Source: Candidatus Blautia intestinipullorum
GTDB taxonomy: Bacteria; Bacillota; Clostridia; Lachnospirales; Lachnospiraceae
Assembly: GCA_019120475.1 (NCBI GenBank)
Contig: DWVA01000052.1
Location: 1 to 10,690 of the forward strand
Length of the DNA stretch: 10,690 bases
Direction: 5' to 3'
The translations under genes and the position numbers were made by a program. This document shows, piece by piece, positions 1-6,869 of this stretch. Under the pieces are notes generated by a model. That model saw only the letters and a program-made list of their open reading frames with translations. It did no database searches and had not been told where the DNA came from. Within the stretch, counting starts at the first letter, position 1. Every line of letters begins with the position of its first letter.

Positions 1-1
1 A

Positions 2-787
2 AAGACGCCGTATCATTTTCTGGCCTCACTGAAAATACCGGATATGTTTGCGGTGATCATGGGACTCTGCGCTCTTGGCCTGGTTCTCATTCCGGAGCTG
101 GTATATGTCAGAGACATCTATGAAAACGGAAGCGCAAGAGCAAATACGATGTTCAAATTGACATACCAGGCATATATTATGTTCGCTATGACGATGGCTT
201 ATGTGATCTTCCGCTTTATAGCCGTTTTCCGCAAAAAGATTCTGAAGGCCGCAGGAGGAACAGCGCTTTTCCTTTTGATCTGTACCTGGGGTTATTTCGG
301 AAACAGTGTCAGCGCCTGGTTTGGAAACGTTATGGATCCTTCGCAGTACAGGGGCCTGAACGCCACCGCATTTCTGGAAACAGATTTTCCGGAAGACGCG
401 GCGGGGATCCGGTGGCTGAAAAGTCATATTACAGGTTCTCCTGTGGTGCTGGAGGCAAACGGGGACAGCTATACGGAATATGAGAGGGTTTCCGCAATGA
501 CCGGCCTCCCCACGATCCTGGGATGGTATGTCCATGAATGGCTCTGGCGAAACGATGTAAGCGATTTAAACGCGAAAGCCGCAGATATTGAAGCGATCTA
601 TACTTCAGATGACGAGGCTCAGGTGAGGGCCCTTCTGGAAGAATATGACGTGGCCTATATTTTTGTGGGCTCCTGCGAACGGAGCAAATATGGAGAAAAC
701 CTGAACAATGAGATGCTGAAAAATATGGGACAGGTTGTTTTCCAGGATGAGGCATATGAAATATACATTGTAAAAGTGTATTCATAA
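2..787 (+). CDS. DUF2298-type polytopic membrane protein, C-terminal part (5' end outside window)
   Basis: The frame is open from base 2 and stops with TAA at 785-787, giving 261 visible residues; the true start lies upstream. Three hydrophobic segments are visible: about residues 13-33, 44-66 and 73-98 of the fragment. Between the first two sits the motif PELVYVRDIYENGSARANTM followed by FKLTYQAY. This resembles the conserved C-terminal block of the DUF2298 ('YYY') family, where an acidic/aromatic motif and a conserved asparagine precede the next helix. A soluble tail of about 160 residues follows and is probably extracytoplasmic, as in membrane glycosyltransferase-like proteins. The family is large (often over 700 residues), so most of the protein is missing here. 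Its biochemical role is not established; a link to surface glycans is only inferred from fold similarity. The ATG at 44 is internal. There is no clear terminator directly after the gene. Confidence 0.75.
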   Translation, partial: KTPYHFLASLKIPDMFAVIMGLCALGLVLIPELVYVRDIYENGSARANTMFKLTYQAYIMFAMTMAYVIFRFIAVFRKKILKAAGGTALFLLICTWGYFGNSVSAWFGNVMDPSQYRGLNATAFLETDFPEDAAGIRWLKSHITGSPVVLEANGDSYTEYERVSAMTGLPTILGWYVHEWLWRNDVSDLNAKAADIEAIYTSDDEAQVRALLEEYDVAYIFVGSCERSKYGENLNNEMLKNMGQVVFQDEAYEIYIVKVYS

Positions 788-825
788 AAGAGGGCCGGAG
801 GATACGGGGACCTTCAAAACACAGG

Positions 826-854
826 TTGTAAACTGCCTGAAAATAACTTATAAT
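826..854 (+). promoter_or_regulatory. Candidate SigA promoter for the HD-protein/ywlC/rpiB/comEB unit
   Basis: TTGTAA at 826-831 (4/6 to the -35 consensus) is followed by exactly 17 bp and a perfect TATAAT at 849-854. Transcription would start near 861 and leave a leader of about 90 nt before the ATG at 953. It is the only good -35/-10 pair in the 165-base gap after the membrane protein gene. Confidence 0.55.
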
Positions 855-952
855 AACTTTAGTGTACAGGAAAACAATATACTGACGCTGACTGCAAAAT
901 GATAAAATCATTGGATAAGGGAAGAGATGCGCATATAATTTCAGGAGGAAAA

Positions 953-1534
953 ATGGGAAGATTAAATAATCTCTGTAAAAAAATGATCGGATTTTACCGC
1001 GGCGATCCCGCCAGGATCCAGCATTTTCTTAAGGTACACAGCTTTGCAAAGCTGATCGGGGAAGAGGAAGGCCTGGACAAGAATACCCTGTATATACTGG
1101 AAGCGGCGTCCTATGTCCATGATATCGGAATCCGCCCGGCGTTGGAAAAATACGGAAAAGAGAATGGCTCCCTTCAGGAAAAAGAAGGCCCTGCAGAGGC
1201 GGAGAAGATGATGAGAGAGCTGGGATTTGAGCAGAATGTGATAAAAAGAGTCTCCTATCTGGTAGGCCATCATCATACTTATACGGATATTGACGGAATG
1301 GACTATCAGATATTGGTGGAGGCGGACTTCCTTGTAAATTACTTTGAGAACCAGATGGACAGGGAGACTGTGAAAAAGAGCGTAAAGAAAGTTTTCCGTA
1401 CAGAAACAGGAAAACATCTGGCGGAGGAAATGTTTTTTCCGGAAGAATTCGTGATGTCGGAGACCTGGGCTCAGGACGGCCTGCAGGAACTGGATGATTT
1501 TATCGAGTCTCAGGGAATCTATATCCGGCAGTAA
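953..1534 (+). CDS. Small HD-domain protein (putative metal-dependent phosphohydrolase)
   Basis: A 193-residue soluble protein. The start is set at ATG 953 because AGGAGG lies at 943-948; the in-frame ATG at 899 has no ribosome site. HD-superfamily metal ligands are visible in order: H29 in the first helix, the H56-D57 doublet in the context SYVHDIGI, the run H106-H107-H108 after a predicted turn, and D125 in VEADFLVN. This is the H...HD...H...D pattern expected of a metal-dependent phosphohydrolase. The protein is a lone HD module without GAF, REC, RelA or nucleotidyltransferase partners, so the substrate cannot be named. It is the first gene of a unit with ywlC 24 nt downstream, then rpiB and comEB, so a role in nucleotide housekeeping is possible but only inferred. 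Family assignment is confident; function is open. Confidence 0.85.
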   Translation: MGRLNNLCKKMIGFYRGDPARIQHFLKVHSFAKLIGEEEGLDKNTLYILEAASYVHDIGIRPALEKYGKENGSLQEKEGPAEAEKMMRELGFEQNVIKRVSYLVGHHHTYTDIDGMDYQILVEADFLVNYFENQMDRETVKKSVKKVFRTETGKHLAEEMFFPEEFVMSETWAQDGLQELDDFIESQGIYIRQ

Positions 1535-1558
1535 GAAAAATGAGAGGGTGCATACAGA

Positions 1559-2626
1559 ATGAAGGCGGAAGTTGTAGTTGTAGATAAAAAAAATCCCGAT
1601 CCGGAGATTATAGAGAAAGCCGGACAGATTCTGAAAAAGGGAGGGCTGGTGGCTTTTCCCACAGAAACTGTTTACGGTCTGGGCGGAAACGCCCTTGACC
1701 CAATGGCTTCCATGAAGATTTACGCGGCAAAGGGGCGGCCCTCCGACAACCCTCTGATCGTACATATCGCGGAACTGGATAAGCTTAAGGTTATTGTCTC
1801 GGAGATTCCGGAGAAGGCAGAAATCCTGGCAGAGAAATTCTGGCCGGGACCGCTGACCATGATCCTGCCGAAAGCGGAGATCGTTCCGAAAGAAACGACA
1901 GGAGGTCTGGACAGTGTGGCGGTCCGTTTTCCAAGCGATCCGGTGGCTCAGGCGCTGATCAGGGCTGCCGGCGGATTTGTGGCCGCGCCAAGCGCCAATA
2001 CGTCAGGACGGCCCAGTCCGACAATGGCCGGACATGTGGAGGAAGATCTAGGAGACGCTATCGATATGATCCTGGACGGCGGCCAGGTTGGAATCGGCCT
2101 GGAATCCACGATCATCGATTTTACGGAAGAGGTTCCCGTTGTCTTAAGACCCGGATATATTTCGCTGGAAATGCTCAGAGAAACCATCGGGAATGTAAAA
2201 ATGGACAGAGGTCTGCTGATCACAGACAGCAATGTACATCCAAAAGCTCCGGGAATGAAATACCGCCATTATGCGCCGAAGGCGGATCTTGCCGTAGTGG
2301 AAGGCCCGGAGGAGGCGGTGATCCGGTATATCAACACTGCGGCTGACGAGGCGGAGAAGAAAAAAAAGCGTGTAGGGATCATCGCTTCTGCTGAAACGGC
2401 GTCCAGATATGGAAAAGGAATTGTCAGAAGTATCGGAAGCAGAGAAAGGGAGGAGGAAATCGCCCTTCATCTTTACGAAGTGCTGAGGAATTTTGACAGC
2501 GACGAGGTAAGCGCGATCTATTCGGAAGCGTTTTACACTCCCAGAATGGGACAGGCGATCATGAACCGGCTGCTGAAAGCGGCGGGACATAAAATAATTC
2601 ATTTATCACAGGAGGAAGAAAAATGA
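1559..2626 (+). CDS. ywlC: L-threonylcarbamoyladenylate synthase (Sua5/YwlC type)
   Basis: A 355-residue enzyme that makes threonylcarbamoyl-AMP from threonine, bicarbonate and ATP. This is the first step of t6A37 modification of ANN-decoding tRNAs; the TsaD/TsaB/TsaE proteins then transfer the group. The YrdC-like domain (about residues 10-200) shows FPTETVYGLGG (33-43), the KGRPSDNPL substrate-binding motif (58-66) and PSANTSGRPSPT (144-155). The linker PGMKYRHYAP (231-240) leads to a Sua5 C-terminal domain (about 241-350), so this is the two-domain Sua5 form and not short TsaC. The start is ATG 1559 with a modest GAGAGGG site just upstream. The stop overlaps the rpiB start as ATGA, which implies translational coupling. 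It sits second in a four-gene unit. Confidence 0.95.
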   Translation: MKAEVVVVDKKNPDPEIIEKAGQILKKGGLVAFPTETVYGLGGNALDPMASMKIYAAKGRPSDNPLIVHIAELDKLKVIVSEIPEKAEILAEKFWPGPLTMILPKAEIVPKETTGGLDSVAVRFPSDPVAQALIRAAGGFVAAPSANTSGRPSPTMAGHVEEDLGDAIDMILDGGQVGIGLESTIIDFTEEVPVVLRPGYISLEMLRETIGNVKMDRGLLITDSNVHPKAPGMKYRHYAPKADLAVVEGPEEAVIRYINTAADEAEKKKKRVGIIASAETASRYGKGIVRSIGSREREEEIALHLYEVLRNFDSDEVSAIYSEAFYTPRMGQAIMNRLLKAAGHKIIHLSQEEEK

Positions 2627-3054
2627 TAGCATTGGGATGTGATCACGGAGGATTTGAACTGAAACAGGAGATCAAGAAACATCTGGACGAACAGAAGATC
2701 CCCTATATCGACTATGGATGCGACAGCCTGGAATCCACAGACTATCCGATCTATGCAAAAAGAGTGGCGAAAGCCATTTTAAGCGGAGAATGTGACAAGG
2801 GAATTTTGATCTGCGGAACAGGAATCGGAATTTCTATTACAGCCAATAAATTTAAAGGAATCCGCGCGGCTCTCTGCTCCGACTGCTTCAGCGCGGAAGC
2901 TACAAGGCTTCATAACGACGCCAATATCCTTGCCATGGGAGGAAGAGTGGTAGGACCAGGTCACGCGCTGAAGATCGTGGATACTTTCCTGAATACGCCT
3001 TTCTCCGGCGATGAACGCCATATGCGTAGGATCCGGCAGATCGAGACAGATTAA
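2623..3054 (+). CDS. rpiB: Ribose-5-phosphate isomerase B (RpiB/LacAB family)
   Basis: A 143-residue isomerase interconverting ribose-5-phosphate and ribulose-5-phosphate in the non-oxidative pentose phosphate pathway; length is normal for the family. Visible signatures are the N-terminal GCDHGGFELK (residues 5-14), the active-site loop LICGTGIGISI (62-72) with catalytic C64, and RLHNDANILAMGGR (95-108), plus a late ERH (131-133) that should bind phosphate. The catalytic cysteine marks it as RpiB-like, though allose-6-phosphate or galactose-6-phosphate isomerase relatives share the fold; the housekeeping neighbours favour RpiB. The ATG lies inside the ywlC stop (ATGA), with AGGAGG at 2611-2616 inside the upstream gene. 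ComEB begins 22 nt later. Confidence 0.93.
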   Translation: MIALGCDHGGFELKQEIKKHLDEQKIPYIDYGCDSLESTDYPIYAKRVAKAILSGECDKGILICGTGIGISITANKFKGIRAALCSDCFSAEATRLHNDANILAMGGRVVGPGHALKIVDTFLNTPFSGDERHMRRIRQIETD

Positions 3055-3076
3055 AAAAGGCTGGGAGGTTTTTGCG

Positions 3077-3571
3077 ATGGAAACACATAATCAGAAAAGG
3101 TCGGATTATATTTCCTGGGACGAATATTTTATGGGTGTAGCGATTCTTTCCGGGATGCGGTCCAAGGACCCGAATTCACAGGTAGGAGCCTGTATCGTCA
3201 GCAAAGACAATAAGATCCTGTCCATGGGATACAACGGCTTTCCCATGGGATGCTCGGACGATGAATTTCCATGGGCCAGAGAAGGAGAGGCCCTTGATAC
3301 GAAATATCTCTATGTAACCCACAGCGAGCTTAACGCGATCTTGAATTACCGGGGCGGGAGTCTGGAAGGGGCGAAGCTGTATGTTTCTCTTTTTCCCTGC
3401 AACGAATGCGCCAAGGCGATCATCCAGGCGGGGATCAAAACAGTTGTCTATGACTGCGACAAGTATGAGGACACCCCCTCGGTGATCGCTTCCAAGAGGA
3501 TGCTGGACGCGGCCGGAGTAAGATATTACCGTTACAACCGGACGGGAAGGGAAATCTCTTTCTCAGTCTGA
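3077..3571 (+). CDS. comEB: dCMP deaminase family protein (ComEB-like)
   Basis: A 164-residue zinc deaminase predicted to convert dCMP to dUMP, feeding thymidylate synthesis. The zinc site is plain: THSELNAI with H82 and the proton-shuttling E84, then PCNEC with C108 and C111. A further family mark is GYNGFPMGCSDDEFPW (51-66), which follows the conserved first strand and contributes to substrate binding. ATG 3077 was chosen because GGGAGG sits at 3063-3068; the in-frame ATG at 3011 lies within rpiB and lacks a site. Despite its name in Bacillus (comE operon), this position beside ywlC and rpiB points to nucleotide metabolism. It is the last gene of its unit: its TGA (3569-3571) lies inside a terminator hairpin. 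Confidence 0.92.
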   Translation: METHNQKRSDYISWDEYFMGVAILSGMRSKDPNSQVGACIVSKDNKILSMGYNGFPMGCSDDEFPWAREGEALDTKYLYVTHSELNAILNYRGGSLEGAKLYVSLFPCNECAKAIIQAGIKTVVYDCDKYEDTPSVIASKRMLDAAGVRYYRYNRTGREISFSV

Positions 3572-3584
3572 GAAAGAAATTTTT
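3557..3584 (+). terminator. Intrinsic terminator overlapping the comEB stop codon
   Basis: TCTTTCTCAG (3557-3566) and CTGAGAAAGA (3568-3577) are perfect inverted repeats, forming at least 8 bp around a small loop. They are followed by AA and five T (3580-3584). The comEB TGA at 3569-3571 lies in the loop and 3' arm. The stem is AT-rich, so termination may be only moderate, but a new promoter starts right after it. Confidence 0.7.
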
Positions 3585-3597
3585 GTACGCGTGAGGG

Positions 3598-3626
3598 TTG
3601 ACACTCCCGGAAATTTCGTATAGACT
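3598..3626 (+). promoter_or_regulatory. SigA-type promoter of the proS T-box transcript
   Basis: A perfect TTGACA at 3598-3603, then 17 bp, then TAGACT at 3621-3626 (4/6 to the -10 consensus). The predicted start near 3633 leaves about 80 nt before the T-box Stem I. Confidence 0.75.
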
Positions 3627-3645
3627 AGACATTAATCGAAAATGT

Positions 3646-3683
3646 GACAGAAAAGGCGGGGCAGTCCGCCGGGAAAAGGTGTC
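3646..3683 (+). other. Predicted hairpin in the 5' extension of the T-box leader
   Basis: GGCGG (3655-3659) pairs with CCGCC (3666-3670) around a 6-nt loop, and GACA (3646-3649) can pair with TGTC (3680-3683) outside it. It lies between the promoter and Stem I, so it is outside the canonical T-box core. It may only stabilise the 5' end; no function can be assigned. Confidence 0.4.
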
Positions 3684-3711
3684 TGGCGCATGCAGAGAAA
3701 ATGAACAGGAT

Positions 3712-3945
3712 ATAAGAGCTGTGAAGAGAATAGTACATGAGGAGCAATCTCAGAGAGGAACCTGTATGGTGCGAGGGTTCTGTGCGTGAATCATGGAACC
3801 GGCCTCTGAGCTCCGTACAACTGAAGTACGGCGTGATTTCCGCGTTAAGGAAAAAAGAGAGAGCAGTATCAGAAATTCATACTGCTAATCAGGGTGGTAC
3901 CGCCGAAGTCCTTCGGTCCCTATCAGGGATCCGGGGACTTTTTTT
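3712..3945 (+). promoter_or_regulatory. T-box riboswitch controlling proS, proposed proline specifier CCG
   Basis: A tRNA-sensing leader with nearly every T-box element visible. Stem I base: GAGC (3716-3719) pairs with GCTC (3810-3813). A kink-turn follows: bulge TGT 3720-3722, with G3723-A3724 facing G3808-A3809. Then AGAG (3725-3728) pairs with CTCT (3804-3807). The specifier loop has a loop-E pair of AGTA (3732-3735) and GAA (3796-3798), with CCG at 3799-3801 as specifier followed by a purine. CATGA (3736-3740) pairs with TCATG (3791-3795). The apical stem is GAACC (3758-3762) with GGTTC (3776-3780), flanked by CAGAGAG and TGGTGCGAG-type loop motifs. Stem III is 3862-3869 with 3879-3886. 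The T-box AGGGTGGTACCGC spans 3891-3903. Uncharged tRNA-Pro should favour the antiterminator and allow expression of proS and cca. Confidence 0.95.
3906..3945 (+). terminator. T-box regulatory terminator (alternative to the antiterminator)
   Basis: Arms 3906-3921 and 3925-3940 pair over 16 positions with one C-C mismatch and a 3-nt loop, and run into seven T (3939-3945). The competing antiterminator pairs AGGG (3891-3894) with CCCT (3918-3921) and closes CCGAAG (3903-3908) on CTTCGG (3911-3916), leaving the TGG bulge (3895-3897) free for the tRNA acceptor end. Confidence 0.9.
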
Positions 3946-3979
3946 ATTCCATAACTAAAAATGAAAAGGAGATAAGATC

Positions 3980-5419
3980 ATGGCAAAAGAAAAGAAACTT
4001 GTAGAAGCCATCACTTCTATGGAAGAAGATTTCGCCCAGTGGTATACCGATGTGGTAAAAAAAGCGGAACTGTGCGGATATACCAGCGTGAAAGGCTGCA
4101 TGGCCATCAAGCCGGCAGGCTATGCGCTCTGGGAAAATATTCAGCATGAGCTTGACAAAAGATTTAAAGAGACAGGGGTACAGAATGTTTACATGCCTAT
4201 GTTTATTCCGGAGTCTCTTCTTCAGAAGGAGAAGGATCATGTAGAAGGCTTTGCTCCGGAGGTTGCTTGGGTGACTCACGGAGGGATGGAACCTCTTCAG
4301 GAGAGACTTTGCGTACGTCCTACCTCCGAGACGCTTTTCTGCGATTTTTACCAGAAAGATATCCAGTCCCACAGAGATCTTCCGAAGGTATATAATCAGT
4401 GGTGCTCAGTAGTGCGCTGGGAAAAGACAACCCGTCCCTTCCTTCGCTCCAGAGAATTCCTGTGGCAGGAAGGACATACCGCCCATGCAACTGCCGAAGA
4501 GGCGGAGGAGAGAACGATCCAGATGCTGAACCTTTACGCTGATTTCTGCGAGGAGGTTCTGGCGATTCCAGTGATCCGCGGACAGAAGACGGACAAAGAA
4601 AAGTTTTCGGGAGCAGAGTCTACTTACACCATTGAGGCTCTGATGCATGACGGAAAAGCCCTCCAGTCCGGAACAAGCCATAACTTTGGCGACGGTTTTG
4701 CGAGAGCTTTCGGCATCCAGTATACAGATAAAGAGAACAAGCTTCAGTATGTTCACCAGACATCCTGGGGAATGAGCACCCGTATCATCGGAGCCATCAT
4801 TATGGTACACGGCGACAACAGCGGTCTTGTGCTTCCGCCGAGAATCGCTCCTGTACAGGCGGTTGTGATCCCGATCCAGCAGAGAAAAGAAGGCGTTCTT
4901 GAAAAAGCGGAAGAGCTTTTCAGCGCTTTGAAAGATGCTGGCATCCGCGTAAAAGTGGACGACACTGACAGAAGTCCGGGATACAAATTCGCAGAGCAGG
5001 AAATGAGAGGAATTCCGGTCCGTATTGAATGCGGTCCCAAGGACATTGAAAACGGACAGGCTGTGATCTGCCGCAGAGATACAAGAGAAAAGTACGTGGT
5101 TTCCTTTGAAGAGCTTCCGGAAAAAGTAAAGGAAATCCTTGACGCTATGCAGAAGGATATGCTGGAGAGGGCAAGAGCGCATCGGGACAGTCACACATAT
5201 ACGGCAGAAAATTACGAAGAATTTAAGGAAATCATCAACACAAAACCCGGATTTGTAAAAGCAATGTGGTGCGGAAGCCTGGAGTGTGAAGAAAAGATCA
5301 AAGAGGACGTACAGGCTACTTCCAGATGCATGCCGTTTAAACAGGAGCATATCAGCGATGTCTGCGTATGCTGCGGAAAACCGGCGAAAAAGATGGTTTA
5401 CTGGGGAAGAGCATATTAA
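3980..5419 (+). CDS. proS: Proline--tRNA ligase, archaeal/eukaryotic-like short form
   Basis: A 479-residue class II synthetase charging tRNA-Pro. It lacks the large editing insertion of the E. coli-type enzyme (about 570 residues) and carries the C-terminal extension of the archaeal/eukaryotic type. Motif 2 is seen around RWEKTTRPFLRSREFLWQEG (146-165) and motif 3 around VHGDNSGLVLPPRIAP (276-291). The anticodon-binding domain follows (about 290-400). The C-terminal domain holds a probable zinc site: C431/C436 in MWCGSLEC and C462/C465 in VCVCC, ending in the aromatic WGRAY typical of this family. ATG 3980 has AGGAG at 3967-3971. It is preceded by a T-box whose best specifier reading is a proline codon, which agrees with the product. 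With no editing domain in this chain, removal of Ala-tRNA-Pro would need a separate protein not in this window. Confidence 0.97.
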   Translation: MAKEKKLVEAITSMEEDFAQWYTDVVKKAELCGYTSVKGCMAIKPAGYALWENIQHELDKRFKETGVQNVYMPMFIPESLLQKEKDHVEGFAPEVAWVTHGGMEPLQERLCVRPTSETLFCDFYQKDIQSHRDLPKVYNQWCSVVRWEKTTRPFLRSREFLWQEGHTAHATAEEAEERTIQMLNLYADFCEEVLAIPVIRGQKTDKEKFSGAESTYTIEALMHDGKALQSGTSHNFGDGFARAFGIQYTDKENKLQYVHQTSWGMSTRIIGAIIMVHGDNSGLVLPPRIAPVQAVVIPIQQRKEGVLEKAEELFSALKDAGIRVKVDDTDRSPGYKFAEQEMRGIPVRIECGPKDIENGQAVICRRDTREKYVVSFEELPEKVKEILDAMQKDMLERARAHRDSHTYTAENYEEFKEIINTKPGFVKAMWCGSLECEEKIKEDVQATSRCMPFKQEHISDVCVCCGKPAKKMVYWGRAY

Positions 5420-5420
5420 A

Positions 5421-6737
5421 ATGAAATTGTCTATTCCATCTAATGCTGAAAAAATCCTTCGGATACTGGAAGAAAACGGTTACGAGGCATATGTTGTCGG
5501 CGGCTGTGTGCGGGACTCTGTTTTGGGACGAACTCCGGACGACTGGGATATCACCACATCGGCAAAACCGGAGCAGGTGAAAAAGCTGTTTTGCAGAACT
5601 GTGGATACGGGGCTTAAGCATGGTACTGTTACGGTACTGATGGAAAAAGAAGGCTTTGAGGTGACTACCTACCGGGTGGACGGAGACTATGAGGACGGAC
5701 GCCACCCGAAGGAGGTGCTTTTTACCTCCAGTCTTGAGGAGGATCTGAAGCGCCGGGATTTTACCATCAACGCCATGGCGTATCATCCGGACCGGGGGCT
5801 TGTGGATCTGTTCCACGGCATGGACGACATCCGGAACAAAATGATAAGATGTGTGGGAAGCCCTCTGGAACGGTTTCAGGAAGACGCGCTCCGTATTCTG
5901 CGGGCAGTAAGATTTTCCGCACAGTTGGGATTTGAAGTGGAAAAAGGGACAGAAGATGGAATCCGGGCTTTGGCTCCGAATCTGAAATGTGTCAGTGCGG
6001 AAAGGATCCAGACAGAACTGGTGAAGCTCCTTGTCTCTTCTCATCCGGACTATCTGCGGAAAGCCTATGAAACGGGAGTTACCCGCCAGTTCCTGCCGGA
6101 GTTTGATATATGTATGGGCACGGAGCAGAATACGCCTCATCACTGCTGGACGGTGGGAGAGCATATTCTGCACAGCCTTCTCAGCGTACGGGCAGATAAA
6201 GTGCTGCGCCTGACCATGCTTCTTCACGATATCGGAAAGCCGGAAGTAAAAACAACTGACGAAAACGGCAGGGATCATTTTAAAACCCATGGGGCCCGGA
6301 GTGAAAAGATGGCGAAGGAAATCCTCCGCAGACTGAAGTTTGACAACGATACGACAGAAAAGGTCTGCCGCCTGATACGGTGGCATGACGCAAGGCCGCT
6401 TCCTGAGATGAAACAGGTAAGACGTGCCGTCAATCGTATCGGGGAAGATATTTTTCCTTTGTATCTGGAAGTGCAGAGAGCAGATATGCTGGCGCAGAGC
6501 GGATATAAAAGATCAGAAAAAGAAGCCCGCCTGGATGGAGTGACGCTCTGTTACCGGAAAATCCTGGAGGAAAACCAGTGCATTTCTCTGAAAGAGCTGG
6601 CGGTGAAAGGAAAAGATCTGATCGAGGCAGGATACCGTCCGGGTCCGGAAATCGGAGAGAAACTGAACTTCCTTCTGGAGCATGTCCTGGAATGTCCTGA
6701 AGATAACCGTAAGGAAATTTTATTATCATTATTATAA
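5421..6737 (+). CDS. cca: CCA tRNA nucleotidyltransferase (class II) with HD domain
   Basis: A 438-residue enzyme that adds or repairs the 3'-CCA end of tRNAs. The nucleotidyltransferase head shows GGCVRD (27-32), the metal-binding DWD (41-43), RRDFTINAMA (111-120) and the EDALRILRAVRFSAQLG helix (154-170), the usual class II motif order. An HD domain follows, with H247 in GEHILH, H269-D270 in LLHDIGKP and THGARS (289-294), then helical tail. Bacterial enzymes with HD domains may also have phosphatase or phosphodiesterase activity, but that is family knowledge and not shown here. ATG 5421 begins one base after the proS stop, with GGGGAAGAG (5404-5412) as ribosome site inside proS, so it should be coupled to proS and controlled by the same T-box. 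A longer frame from 5286 only overlaps proS and is not supported. Confidence 0.95.
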   Translation: MKLSIPSNAEKILRILEENGYEAYVVGGCVRDSVLGRTPDDWDITTSAKPEQVKKLFCRTVDTGLKHGTVTVLMEKEGFEVTTYRVDGDYEDGRHPKEVLFTSSLEEDLKRRDFTINAMAYHPDRGLVDLFHGMDDIRNKMIRCVGSPLERFQEDALRILRAVRFSAQLGFEVEKGTEDGIRALAPNLKCVSAERIQTELVKLLVSSHPDYLRKAYETGVTRQFLPEFDICMGTEQNTPHHCWTVGEHILHSLLSVRADKVLRLTMLLHDIGKPEVKTTDENGRDHFKTHGARSEKMAKEILRRLKFDNDTTEKVCRLIRWHDARPLPEMKQVRRAVNRIGEDIFPLYLEVQRADMLAQSGYKRSEKEARLDGVTLCYRKILEENQCISLKELAVKGKDLIEAGYRPGPEIGEKLNFLLEHVLECPEDNRKEILLSLL

Positions 6738-6741
6738 TAGG

Positions 6742-6771
6742 AAAAGAATCCTGCATGGCGGGATTCTTTTT
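6742..6771 (+). terminator. Intrinsic terminator after cca
   Basis: AAAAGAATCC (6742-6751) is a perfect inverted repeat of GGATTCTTTT (6761-6770) around a 9-nt loop, running into a T stretch (6767-6771). It lies right after the cca stop and closes the proS-cca unit. Confidence 0.8.
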
Positions 6772-6807
6772 ATGTAAAAAAGTACTTTAAGGGCAGACTC
6801 TTTCCTG

Positions 6808-6838
6808 TACTATTTTCTCTCCCGCGCTACATAAGATA
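6808..6838 (+). promoter_or_regulatory. Candidate mother-cell (SigE/SigK-type) promoter of the coat-protein gene
   Basis: CATAAGATA at 6830-6838 matches the SigK -10 form CATAnnnTA exactly, and its first eight bases match the SigE form CATACAnT at 6 of 8. TACTATT at 6808-6814 resembles the SigE -35 (6 of 7 to kmATATT) with 15 bp between. The spacing suits SigE better than SigK. No good SigA pair is seen in 6772-6869. Confidence 0.5.
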
Positions 6839-6869
6839 GAAGGTACAAAAATATGAGGGGGATCTGCAA

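Noticed and set aside
911..939. TTGGAT-17-TATAAT promoter candidate just before the HD gene
   Set aside because: Transcription would start at about 946, inside the AGGAGG ribosome site (943-948), so it could not make a translatable message for this gene. The pair at 826-854 fits better.
3598..3958. Two small open frames (3598-3789 and 3737-3958) between comEB and proS
   Set aside because: They lie entirely in the T-box leader, lack ribosome sites and family resemblance, and their sequence is fully explained by RNA structure.
5286..5420. 45-codon N-terminal extension of the CCA enzyme
   Set aside because: It overlaps the end of proS, lacks a ribosome site, and the family's first conserved helix begins right after ATG 5421.
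4406..6386. Long open frames on the minus strand under proS and cca (up to 344 codons)
   Set aside because: They are antisense to well-identified enzymes and have no ribosome sites or recognisable domains; they are shadows of codon bias.
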